10,537 nucleotides of DNA from contig WJIV01000104.1 of assembly GCA_014730055.1 (NCBI GenBank), positions 1 through 10,537 of the forward strand, read 5' to 3'. Both the position numbers and the translations under genes were made by a program. The notes beneath the pieces were generated by a model. That model was not told where the DNA came from, made no database searches, and saw nothing but the letters and a program-made list of their open reading frames with translations. Below, in pieces: positions 1 through 5,637 of this stretch. Source of the stretch: Candidatus Bathyarchaeota archaeon. Lineage in GTDB: Archaea; Thermoproteota; Bathyarchaeia; TCS64. Numbering within the stretch: the stretch's first letter is position 1; each line of letters starts with the position of its first letter.

Positions 1-170
1 ATAAAGATAAAAGATAAGCATTATAATTAAATAACTAAATACATTATTAAAATTATATATAGTTTTAATTATATTGATTTAAATAAATTTATCAATATAT
101 GTATTGATTTTAATAGATATGTAAATGGAAAGTATTATAGATTAGTATTCTATATATTTTTTACATATTA
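1..170. other. AT-rich intergenic DNA with repeated ATTGATTT motifs
   Basis: This stretch is almost entirely A and T and has stops in every frame, so no gene is supported. It contains an 8-bp inverted repeat (ATATTGAT near 70-77, ATCAATAT near 91-98, 12-nt loop). A further copy of TATTGATTT follows at about 102-111, making a loose direct repeat. This could be a regulator site, curved DNA or simply compositional noise. No origin hallmark such as an adjacent cdc6/orc gene is visible in the window. Confidence 0.4.
151..158 (+). promoter_or_regulatory. Putative TATA box for the small ORF at 171/180
   Basis: TATATATT lies 22-30 nt upstream of the ATG at 180, the spacing expected for an archaeal TATA box driving a leaderless or nearly leaderless transcript. 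The surrounding DNA is so AT-rich that chance matches are likely, so this is weak evidence alone. Confidence 0.3.
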
Positions 171-179
171 GTGATCAAG

Positions 180-287
180 ATGAGTGCTGGGATGATTAAG
201 CTGTTAAATATTTTTGGTTCTTGGCTTATCCTAATGATGCCCATTTTCAAGTGGTGGTATAAAGTAATAACCAAATATCCAAAATAA
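180..287 (+). CDS. Possible small single-pass membrane protein (35 aa)
   Basis: An ATG at 180 opens a 35-codon frame ending in TAA at 285-287. A GTG at 171, in frame, would give 38 residues. The peptide begins MSAGMIKLLNIFG, continues with a hydrophobic stretch (about residues 8-24, rich in Leu, Ile, Met, Phe and Trp), and ends in a basic aromatic tail (KWWYKVITKYPK). That is the layout of a small single-span membrane protein with a positively charged flank. A TATA-like element sits about 25 nt upstream and there is no SD. It precedes the ABC permease but has a separate promoter. No family is recognised. The frame is short and could be accidental, but its composition differs markedly from the AT-rich flank. 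Confidence 0.3.
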   Translation: MSAGMIKLLNIFGSWLILMMPIFKWWYKVITKYPK

Positions 288-350
288 TCAACGAAGGATA
301 TAACCATATAATCTTTATTGATACCATTTTCGACTTTTGATTACTGTACG

Positions 351-359
351 TTTATATGC
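351..359 (+). promoter_or_regulatory. TATA box of the ABC permease gene
   Basis: TTTATATGC matches the archaeal TATA consensus. It predicts transcription from about 380, leaving a leader of roughly 25-35 nt before the permease start. Because the promoter is immediately upstream, the permease seems to be transcribed on its own and not from a preceding ATPase gene. Confidence 0.5.
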
Positions 360-365
360 TATGAT

Positions 366-408
366 TCACCAAACATCGTAAAATAGTAGAATCCTACCTA
401 TTTGGTGA
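366..408. repeat. 8-bp inverted repeat spanning permease leader and start
   Basis: TCACCAAA at 366-373 is exactly complementary to TTTGGTGA at 401-408, with a 27-nt spacer. The right arm covers the TTG (402) and GTG (405) start candidates and the GGTGA that would serve as SD for a GTG at 414. It could be an operator around the transcription start or, if the left arm is transcribed, an RNA hairpin that hides the start. Seen directly; the function is inferred. Confidence 0.4.
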
Positions 409-1616
409 GGCATGTGAAATTAGGAGACATCGCAAAAATATCCCTAGAAGGAATAAATGAGAGGAGATTCAGATTTGCACTTAACCTTCTCGGTATTCTG
501 ATAGGCTGTGCCGCAGTTACTGGGCTTATATCAATAACTCAAGGTATGAATGCCGAGATAACAGGACAGCTAGACATACTTGGAGCTAATACAATAATGA
601 TACTTCCCGGGGAGTCAAGCGGCACCCTTTCTGGTCCTCAGGCTCTTAATACAGTACAATTTCTTGACTGGAGAGATAGGGAAATTATCAGACGCTTACC
701 AGAAATTGAGAACGTCGCTGCCATGCAGTCCAATTACGCAAACTATGAGATAACTGGAGAGAAATATACCGCACAAGTTATGGGAGTAGATACCGAGATA
801 TTTGAAATAAATACAAATTTCGAGATTGGCGAGGGAAGAGAACTTACAAGGAATGATAAAGCCTCTGTTGTCATTGGTTCCAATGTAGCATGGCCAAGTA
901 GCAAGGATGATCCGGTACTTGAAGTTGGGGATAGGGTAAGATTGACAGCTCTGGGTACCAAGGCAAATAGCGAGATGACTTTTAGAATAGTCGGGATCAT
1001 TAAAAAGCAAGGCGGAGTAATGGGAGTGAACCCTGATGATTTAATGGTGATACCTCTAAGGGCTTCAGAACAACTTTATGACTCTGCGGGAGAGTACACA
1101 ATTATTCAAGCCTTAGTCAGAGACTCTGACGATGTAGAGGTTGTTCAGGATACTCTCAAGGAAAAATTTGAGGACATAACAATAGTAACTGCTCAGACAG
1201 CACTTGATGCTGTAGGCCGTATTACAGGAATAATCGAGTCAGTGCTTGCAGGCATAGCAGGTATATCATTGCTGGTCGCTGGAATTGGGATAATCAATAC
1301 GATGACTGTTAGCGTTAGCGAGAGAACCAGAGAGATAGGTACCATGAAGGCGATAGGCGCTAAGAGAAATGATATTCTTCAGATATTCCTAGCTGAGGCT
1401 GCTTACTCAGGCGTTATTGGAGGGTTCCTAGGGGCAGGGTTAGGCTTCGTTCTTGGAAAATTTATAGGAAATTATATTGGCCTTCCAGTTGAGGTCAGTT
1501 CTATACTATGGACAAGTGTGATAATCTTTGCCATGATAGTTAGCTTAATGGCCGGTGCCTGGCCTGCGCTGAGGGCATCCAACATGGACCCTGTAAATGC
1601 TTTAAGACATGAATGA
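402..1616 (+). CDS. MacB/FtsX-family ABC transporter permease
   Basis: This is the membrane subunit of a MacB/LolC-type ABC transporter. Family members export lipids, peptides or drugs, or pass mechanical force from a cytoplasmic ATPase to extracellular domains. The order is classic: TM1 at about residues 27-47, a large extracytoplasmic MacB_PCD-like domain (about 50-270), TM2 at 278-302, the cytoplasmic signature ERTREIGTMKAIGAKR at 307-322, TM3 at 329-355, TM4 at 369-388, and the usual C-terminal end DPVNALRHE. At about 404 residues it is full length. Start choice is open: TTG 402, GTG 405 or GTG 414. GTG 414 (VKLGDIAK...) best resembles family N-termini and has GGTGA just upstream. No ATPase gene lies nearby, so its nucleotide-binding partner must be encoded elsewhere. 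Substrate unknown. Confidence 0.93.
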   Translation: MVRHVKLGDIAKISLEGINERRFRFALNLLGILIGCAAVTGLISITQGMNAEITGQLDILGANTIMILPGESSGTLSGPQALNTVQFLDWRDREIIRRLPEIENVAAMQSNYANYEITGEKYTAQVMGVDTEIFEINTNFEIGEGRELTRNDKASVVIGSNVAWPSSKDDPVLEVGDRVRLTALGTKANSEMTFRIVGIIKKQGGVMGVNPDDLMVIPLRASEQLYDSAGEYTIIQALVRDSDDVEVVQDTLKEKFEDITIVTAQTALDAVGRITGIIESVLAGIAGISLLVAGIGIINTMTVSVSERTREIGTMKAIGAKRNDILQIFLAEAAYSGVIGGFLGAGLGFVLGKFIGNYIGLPVEVSSILWTSVIIFAMIVSLMAGAWPALRASNMDPVNALRHE

Positions 1617-1628
1617 GGTCATTCGTTA

Positions 1629-1641
1629 AATTTTTATTTAT
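1629..1641 (+). promoter_or_regulatory. T-rich tract after the permease (terminator or TATA-like)
   Basis: AATTTTTATTTAT lies 13-25 nt after the permease stop. A T-tract at this spot suits archaeal factor-assisted intrinsic termination. It also sits about 26-30 nt before a TTG at 1665, so it could instead act as a TATA element for the short frame that follows. The two readings cannot be separated by eye. Confidence 0.3.
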
Positions 1642-1664
1642 CTAAGACTCTATATGATTCTAAT

Positions 1665-1769
1665 TTGAGACCTGAAAAGGAATTAAGGATTGTTGAAAGA
1701 GACTACAAGAAAAAAATATCCAGCTATTTATTAAAGGTAATATTCAAAGAAGAGCTGAGTTCTAGCTAA
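1665..1769 (+). CDS. Possible short charged protein or gene remnant (34 aa)
   Basis: Directly after the permease TGA (1614-1616) the same frame stays open for 50 codons to a TAA at 1767-1769. The later part, from a TTG at 1665, encodes a coding-like charged helix: LRPEKELRIVERDYKKK, then ISSYLLKVIFKEELSSS. The permease already ends in the canonical family C-terminus, so readthrough is not needed to complete it. A TATA-like tract about 26-30 nt upstream could drive a leaderless mini-gene. Alternatively this is the tail of a decayed gene. Its 3' end overlaps the 3' end of the minus-strand gene at 1762 by 8 nt. No family is recognised, and chance is a real possibility. Confidence 0.22.
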   Translation: MRPEKELRIVERDYKKKISSYLLKVIFKEELSSS

Positions 1770-2004
1770 TCTGTTTATTCTTAAGTAGTTCGTAAATTAT
1801 GCAATTATGTCTACCAGAGCATTCTGAGCATTTGGTACGCTCTGAGAGCCTCTCTAACTCCGCTAACTTCTCCTTAGCCTTCAATGCCTCTTTTAATCGG
1901 TTTCCCAACTTGAACATGTTATCAGGATTCGATTCGAGGAACTCTCTAAGGTCTTCAGGTATCATTCTATAATGCTCTACTTCCACGAGGAGTTGATCCT
2001 CCAT
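1762..2004 (-). CDS. Uncharacterised helical protein with C-terminal Cys/His cluster
   Basis: The first ATG of this minus-strand frame (2004) gives an 80 aa product. It is strongly charged and probably helical (EDLREFLESNP, then LKEALKAKEKLAELERLSER, which looks like a coiled coil at about residues 36-56). It ends in a compact cluster C59-x2-C62-x3-H66-x-C68, a plausible zinc-binding knuckle. No family is recognised. The start is doubtful because the same frame remains open and protein-like for 74 further codons upstream, to 2226, so the real product is probably about 145-155 aa. In that case the ATG would be an internal methionine. The gene is divergent from the beta-lactamase-fold gene and convergent with the permease side. 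Function unknown; a small nucleic-acid- or metal-binding protein is only a guess. Confidence 0.6.
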   Translation of the reverse strand: MEDQLLVEVEHYRMIPEDLREFLESNPDNMFKLGNRLKEALKAKEKLAELERLSERTKCSECSGRHNCIIYELLKNKQIS

Positions 2005-2226
2005 AGGAGTAAGAGAGTCAAGTAGCTTTAATGCCTCAAGTTTTAGATACTCACTCCAAGGGGTGTTAATCTCATGGTAGTTATCCTTCTCTACCTCCTC
2101 AAGAAATGCCTCCTTGTCAGACTGATTAAAAGACTGAATATCCTTCCGGATTTGTTTAATTCTCTGGTGTAGGGCTGCCGTTAGCTCGTCTTCCAGATTC
2201 TCTAGTATTAGAAAACCCAGTAATAG
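2005..2226 (-). other. Open, protein-like upstream extension lacking a normal start
   Basis: Reading the frame of the 1762-2004 gene upstream gives 74 sense codons with the same charged character, for example ENLEDELTAALHQRIKQIRK, DKEAFLEEVEKDN and WSEYLKLEALKLLDSL. It has no ATG, GTG or TTG; only CTG codons at 2196-2194 and 2220-2218 could start it. A stop (TAG) lies at 2229-2227. A TTG at 2239-2237 in another frame reads LKNVAITGF and would join this frame if one base were lost from the TTTT run (minus strand, AAAA at 2212-2215 on plus). So the gene may start at CTG, carry a frameshift or sequencing error, or be a recent pseudogene. Confidence 0.5.
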
Positions 2227-2311
2227 CTACGTTTTTCAAGGATTTAACATTTCTTAGTAAATTTTCACGTAAAAATAACGTATTTATTCTTATCTTCAAA
2301 ATTTAATCTAG

Positions 2312-2319
2312 TTTATAAA
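2312..2319 (+). promoter_or_regulatory. TATA box of the beta-lactamase-fold gene
   Basis: TTTATAAA is a near-consensus archaeal TATA box about 50 nt before the ATG at 2365. It predicts a start near 2341 and a leader of about 24 nt that includes the SD. Because the box is nearly palindromic, it might also contribute to the divergent gene. Confidence 0.5.
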
Positions 2320-2350
2320 GAGGGGAGACGTCGAGACTATCAATAATTCT

Positions 2351-2360
2351 GGAAGGAGTG
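2351..2360 (+). promoter_or_regulatory. Strong Shine-Dalgarno before the beta-lactamase-fold gene
   Basis: GGAAGGAGTG ends 4 nt before the ATG at 2365 and fixes that start. It is the clearest SD in the window; most other genes here look leaderless. Confidence 0.6.
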
Positions 2361-2364
2361 CAAT

Positions 2365-3750
2365 ATGATAAACACAGCAGCAAAGAGGATTATAGAGAAC
2401 TACATCTTCCAAAGGATGAGTGAGTCTAGAATTGTGGGACTCAGCATCGGGATTGTCAAAGATAACGATATTATATATTCCAGAGGGTTTGGCTTCAGGG
2501 ATTTCGAGAGAGGGACAAGCCCAACGCCTAGCACAATATATTGCATTGGTAGCGTGACCAAACCCTTTACGGCTCTTGCAGTAATGCAGTTACAGGAAAG
2601 GGGGCTGCTAAGCTTGGATGATCCTGTCTCAGAATACATCCCCTTCGATGTGAAACCCATGGGTGAGGAAGTGTTAATTAAACATCTATTGAGCCACACC
2701 AGCGGTCTTTCTTCACTTGGATACGCAGAGGCTACCCTAGGAGCTGTGACTAGTACTTACGACAACTGGTTTCCAATCTGCAGCCCAAAGGACCTTCTAG
2801 TCTTCATGAATGGTTCTGAGGATTGGGTTATCTCGAGGCCGGGAGAGAAATATGGATATCTTAATGAGGGTTACATCTTACTTGGTGCCATCATAGAGAA
2901 GGTTACGGGTCAGGAGTACATGTATTTTGTTAAGGAAAACATACTTGAACCATTAGGAATGAATAGAAGCACCTTCCTAGAAGACGAGGTACTGAACCTA
3001 GGAGATATGGCTATCCCCTATGTCTCCTCTGATGATGGAACAAAGATTCCAACTAGGTACCCATATGGTCAGATGATAGCTGATGGCGGGCTTATGAGTA
3101 CAGCTAATGATCTGGCAAAATTTGTTAGAATGGTAATGTCAGGAGGGAAAAGTGAGGGTAAAATGGTCATATCAGACCAGTCAATAAAAGAGATGAGAAG
3201 CCCCAAGATCCAGACTGATGATATTCCCCTTGCATCCGGGGAGAATGTTCACTATGGTTATGGGTTTAGGATAAGATCGGGTTTTTTGGGCCATCAACTC
3301 GTTTACCATAGCGGAAGCGTCTTCGGTTCAAGTGCACATATAGGATTAATCCCCGAGGAACAACTTGGTTTAGTCATACTATGTAATGGTGGGTACTTCT
3401 TAAAGGACATAGGCGATCATGCTCTTGCCGTGTTATTAAACAGAGATCCTGATGAGATAACATATTTCAAGCGGATGAGGTCCCTGGATGAACTTACAGG
3501 AAACTATAGTACTTTCCGAGGTATATCAAACTACACTGTATCAAGAACTGGGGGAACCCTCCAGCTTACTTCTAGTTTCGGTAGAAGGACATACTCACAG
3601 ACGCTATATCCTGTTGAAAAAGAAGGAGAAATGAAATCTTTTGAAATAGTCGGTTTGGAGTCCACCTCGAGAGTGCTGTTCTTCAACCAGGGAAATGAGA
3701 AATTCATGACATATGATGGGGTTCTGGCAAAGAAGATAAGCCCCATTTAA
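2365..3750 (+). CDS. Serine beta-lactamase-fold hydrolase (CubicO/class C-like)
   Basis: This 461 aa protein belongs to the beta-lactamase/transpeptidase-like family (PF00144, COG1680), whose archaeal members act mostly as peptidases or esterases because archaea lack murein. The catalytic set is intact: S63-V-T-K66 (SxxK, nucleophile and general base), Y165-L-N167 (YxN) and H315-S-G317 (HxG, the KTG equivalent). Family landmarks LLSHTSGL (about 108-115) and GGLMSTANDLAKF (241-253) are also present. Residues from about 375 to the end form a beta-rich C-terminal extension of the kind that often follows this fold and can gate the active site. No signal peptide is evident, which suggests a cytoplasmic enzyme. 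The HExxH gene follows after 70 nt with a hairpin between. Substrate unknown; peptidase or esterase activity is inferred, and antibiotic resistance is unlikely. Confidence 0.92.
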   Translation: MINTAAKRIIENYIFQRMSESRIVGLSIGIVKDNDIIYSRGFGFRDFERGTSPTPSTIYCIGSVTKPFTALAVMQLQERGLLSLDDPVSEYIPFDVKPMGEEVLIKHLLSHTSGLSSLGYAEATLGAVTSTYDNWFPICSPKDLLVFMNGSEDWVISRPGEKYGYLNEGYILLGAIIEKVTGQEYMYFVKENILEPLGMNRSTFLEDEVLNLGDMAIPYVSSDDGTKIPTRYPYGQMIADGGLMSTANDLAKFVRMVMSGGKSEGKMVISDQSIKEMRSPKIQTDDIPLASGENVHYGYGFRIRSGFLGHQLVYHSGSVFGSSAHIGLIPEEQLGLVILCNGGYFLKDIGDHALAVLLNRDPDEITYFKRMRSLDELTGNYSTFRGISNYTVSRTGGTLQLTSSFGRRTYSQTLYPVEKEGEMKSFEIVGLESTSRVLFFNQGNEKFMTYDGVLAKKISPI

Positions 3751-3774
3751 GGGACCTTTAATTAATCTAGCTGT

Positions 3775-3790
3775 TCACTCGTATGAGTGA
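3775..3790. repeat. Perfect 6-bp hairpin between the two hydrolase genes
   Basis: TCACTC at 3775-3780 and GAGTGA at 3785-3790 are complementary around a GTAT loop. There is no following T-tract, so it is not a typical terminator. It may be an operator for the HExxH gene or an RNA processing/stability element if the pair is co-transcribed. Confidence 0.35.
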
Positions 3791-3820
3791 TTAGCGAATA
3801 CAGGAGAAAACCAGTTAAAA

Positions 3821-4261
3821 ATGGAGGCCAGGTTGAAACAGATAATAAGGGATTCTTTTCCTGAGTTGCTAAGGTTCGATTTCTCTGTGGAGTATGATAA
3901 GCTCAATGATAGCTTCGCAGAGACTTGGCAGATTGGTGTATCAAGTTATATCTTTGCACTAGATGAGAGTTTCAGGGAAGCTGAAGAGGATGTTGTTATT
4001 GGATTGCTGGTCCATGAACTCTCTCATATAAGCCAGGACCTAGGTCTGACCGGTTTAGAAGCCCGTGTTGATGGCTTTCTTAATGAAAACTTCTCAAGAT
4101 ACAGCTTGCTGGATGAGAGAAACGCGGACCTTACCGCCGTTATACGTGGCTATGGCATGAACCTATTGAAGTTAATGAGGTATCTGGAGAAGAACTACCC
4201 CAGCTATGAGACAGAGGGACTCTCTGTTTCTGAGCTGGAGATATTACTTGGAATTCATTGA
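3821..4261 (+). CDS. Putative small HExxH zinc metallopeptidase
   Basis: The protein has a zinc-peptidase signature on a helix, H65-E-L-S-H69, within the segment VVIGLLVHELSHISQ. About 30 residues later comes E99-R-N-A-D103, the ExxAD pattern that supplies the third ligand in M48-like and other gluzincin peptidases. At 146 aa it is close to a minimal single-domain peptidase (minigluzincin). No signal peptide or transmembrane helix is visible, so it should be cytoplasmic. ATG 3821 could be the start of a leaderless mRNA. An in-frame TTG at 3833 is preceded by GGAGG (3823-3827) at good SD spacing and would trim four residues. It lies downstream of the beta-lactamase-fold gene and may share its transcript. 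The exact family is not recognised and the substrate is unknown. Confidence 0.72.
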   Translation: MEARLKQIIRDSFPELLRFDFSVEYDKLNDSFAETWQIGVSSYIFALDESFREAEEDVVIGLLVHELSHISQDLGLTGLEARVDGFLNENFSRYSLLDERNADLTAVIRGYGMNLLKLMRYLEKNYPSYETEGLSVSELEILLGIH

Positions 4262-4308
4262 TTACCAAAATATTAGACTTTAATCAGAATAGAAGCTTAA
4301 CATACATG

Positions 4309-4316
4309 TTTATAAT
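4309..4316 (+). promoter_or_regulatory. TATA box of the Alba gene
   Basis: TTTATAAT is centred about 30 nt before the GTG at 4343. It predicts a transcript starting within a few nucleotides of the start codon, with no SD present. Such promoters suit a highly expressed chromatin protein. Confidence 0.5.
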
Positions 4317-4342
4317 TGCTAATATAACTAGTATTTCTACTT

Positions 4343-4642
4343 GTGAATGAGACACACAAGACACAGGTGAAGAAATTGAAAGAGAACATAGTATACGTCG
4401 GATCTAAACCAGTAATGAACTATTGTACCGCGGTACTTCAAGTAATGTCACAGTTCGACTCTGTAAAGCTGATGGCACGAGGAAACGCCATAAGCGTAGC
4501 AGTTGACGTAGCTGAGGTAACTCGCAACAGGTTCCTAACAGACCTGAAAGTTGAAGACATCGAGATAGGTACAGAAGAACTCGAGTCAGATACTGGTGAG
4601 ACTAGAAACGTAAGCAACATAGCGATTACACTGAGAAAGTAA
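4343..4642 (+). CDS. alba: Alba-family DNA/RNA-binding chromatin protein
   Basis: Alba is a dimeric nucleic-acid-binding protein that coats archaeal DNA and also binds RNA. The 99 aa length and conserved blocks fit the family: [13 protein letters not shown] (15-27), [18 protein letters not shown] (42-59), the TRNRFL turn, [10 protein letters not shown] (71-80) and a final strand [10 protein letters not shown]. In Sulfolobus Alba the first block reads GKKPVMNY with an acetylatable Lys16. Here that position is Ser21, while the second lysine (K22) is kept. In RGNAIS an Asn replaces the common Arg. A GTG start at 4343 is used; the nearby ATG at 4347 is out of frame. The gene has its own TATA box, no SD and a GC-rich hairpin 4 nt after the stop, so it is a single-gene unit. 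Confidence 0.95.
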   Translation: MNETHKTQVKKLKENIVYVGSKPVMNYCTAVLQVMSQFDSVKLMARGNAISVAVDVAEVTRNRFLTDLKVEDIEIGTEELESDTGETRNVSNIAITLRK

Positions 4643-4645
4643 ATA

Positions 4646-4668
4646 CGGGCTAGCCTCCAAAAAGCCCG
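4646..4668 (+). terminator. GC-rich hairpin after Alba
   Basis: CGGGCT (4646-4651) pairs with AGCCCG (4663-4668) around an 11-nt loop, directly after the Alba stop. A U-rich stretch (ATTTTC) follows at about 4681-4686. It may terminate or stabilise the Alba mRNA, and it also lies at the end of the convergent BKACE transcript. Confidence 0.45.
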
Positions 4669-4735
4669 GGAGTCCTACCGATTTTCTCAAGGTATAATAT
4701 ATTCCCGTGGCTATCTCAAATTTTTATTAAAAAGA

Positions 4736-5578
4736 TTATAATTGAAGAATTTTCCTCGCCTCATCAGGAGTAGCAACCTCGATATTGAGCGCATCAGCAA
4801 TTGTAACTATCCTTTCTACAAGTTGAGCATTACTTTTCAATAGTTCTCCTCTCTTTAGGTAGATGTTATCCTCCATTCCAACCCTTACATGACCTCCGAG
4901 GGTCATGGCTAATGCACCCATTGGTAGTTCAGCTTTCCCTAGGGCGCACAAACTCCAGGTCCAGTTATCAGGTATCTGATCCAGGCAGTATAGTAGAGAT
5001 TTGGGTGTTGGTGAAAACCCGGTCTTACCTATCATTACGAACTGGAGGTGGACAGGTTCAATGAAAACACTCTCTTCAGTTAACATCTTTGCCGTGTTAA
5101 TCATCCCTGTGTCGTAAACCTCGAGCTCTGGTTTGATGTCATAGTCCTTCATGTATCCGGCCCATCGGGTTATCCTTGGTATATCATTCATGAATACCCC
5201 CTCATATGGAGGAGTCCAGAGATTTATGGTGCCTACGTTCATTGACATCATCTCCTGACCAAGAGAGCATCTTTCCTCTATCATTACGTCAAGTTCTGAG
5301 TCACTGGCTCTGCGCCCTCCACCTGTGGTTACGTTGAGGATCAGATCTGTTCTCTCGGATATCATATCCACGTATTTCTCAAGCACGGGATTTGGGTCAG
5401 GATGAGGCTTGCCAGTATGTGGTTCCTTAGCATGGAGATGTATAATGCTGGCGCCCGCCTCCCAACACCTTACTGCTTCCTGCGTTATCTCATCTACAGT
5501 GGTAGGGACATATGGGGTCATCTCTCTTGTGACCGGTTCTCCTCCTGTTATTGCAGCTGTTATAATAAGTTTAGACAT
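4736..5578 (-). CDS. BKACE (DUF849) beta-keto acid cleavage enzyme
   Basis: This is a member of the BKACE/Kce family (PF05853, COG3246). These TIM-barrel zinc enzymes condense a beta-keto acid with acetyl-CoA to give acetoacetate and a new CoA ester; 3-keto-5-aminohexanoate cleavage in lysine fermentation is the founding reaction. The metal motif H47-L-H49 follows GASIIHLHAKEP, and the late ligand/catalytic pair E236-D237 sits in GGHVRVGMEDN. NVTTGGGR (82-89) and ELEVYD (151-156) also fit the barrel. Where many homologues have HLHxRDP, this protein has HLHAKEP, a conservative Arg-to-Lys and Asp-to-Glu change. At 280 aa it is full length. No lysine-fermentation or CoA-transferase genes are nearby, so the substrate cannot be assigned. 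The ATG at 5578 has no SD; a TATA-like sequence lies inside a palindrome about 25 nt upstream. Confidence 0.92.
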   Translation of the reverse strand: MSKLIITAAITGGEPVTREMTPYVPTTVDEITQEAVRCWEAGASIIHLHAKEPHTGKPHPDPNPVLEKYVDMISERTDLILNVTTGGGRRASDSELDVMIEERCSLGQEMMSMNVGTINLWTPPYEGVFMNDIPRITRWAGYMKDYDIKPELEVYDTGMINTAKMLTEESVFIEPVHLQFVMIGKTGFSPTPKSLLYCLDQIPDNWTWSLCALGKAELPMGALAMTLGGHVRVGMEDNIYLKRGELLKSNAQLVERIVTIADALNIEVATPDEARKILQL

Positions 5579-5584
5579 GAATTA

Positions 5585-5612
5585 AAAAAGCCCGATAAAT
5601 GTTTAACATTTA
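5585..5612 (-). promoter_or_regulatory. Palindrome and T-tract between stomatin and BKACE
   Basis: TAAATGT (5596-5602) and ACATTTA (5606-5612) form a 17-bp palindrome. On the minus strand it is followed by CGGGC and six T's, ending 6 nt before the BKACE ATG. It can be read as the terminator of the stomatin gene, or as an operator covering a leaderless BKACE promoter (TTAAACATTTAT at about -22 to -33). Both roles are possible at once. Confidence 0.45.
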
Positions 5613-5637
5613 CCATGAGTCTCAAAAAGTGGAGATT

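Noticed and set aside
1..170. AT-rich repeats as a replication origin or CRISPR leader
   Set aside because: No regular repeat-spacer structure, no GC-containing origin boxes and no cdc6/orc or cas gene in the window.
696..1010. Minus-strand frames inside the ABC permease
   Set aside because: Composition is unlike protein in this genome, and the overlapping permease is unambiguous.
2400..2699. Minus-strand frame inside the beta-lactamase-fold gene
   Set aside because: It is antisense to the SxxK region of a clear enzyme and has a Leu/Ser-rich shadow composition.
2365..3750. Reading the beta-lactamase-fold protein as an antibiotic resistance gene
   Set aside because: The motifs fit the broad CubicO/esterase-peptidase family, the context is an archaeon without murein, and no mobile element or secretion signal is present.
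4438..4620. Minus-strand frame inside Alba
   Set aside because: Serine/threonine-rich mirror of the Alba coding sequence.
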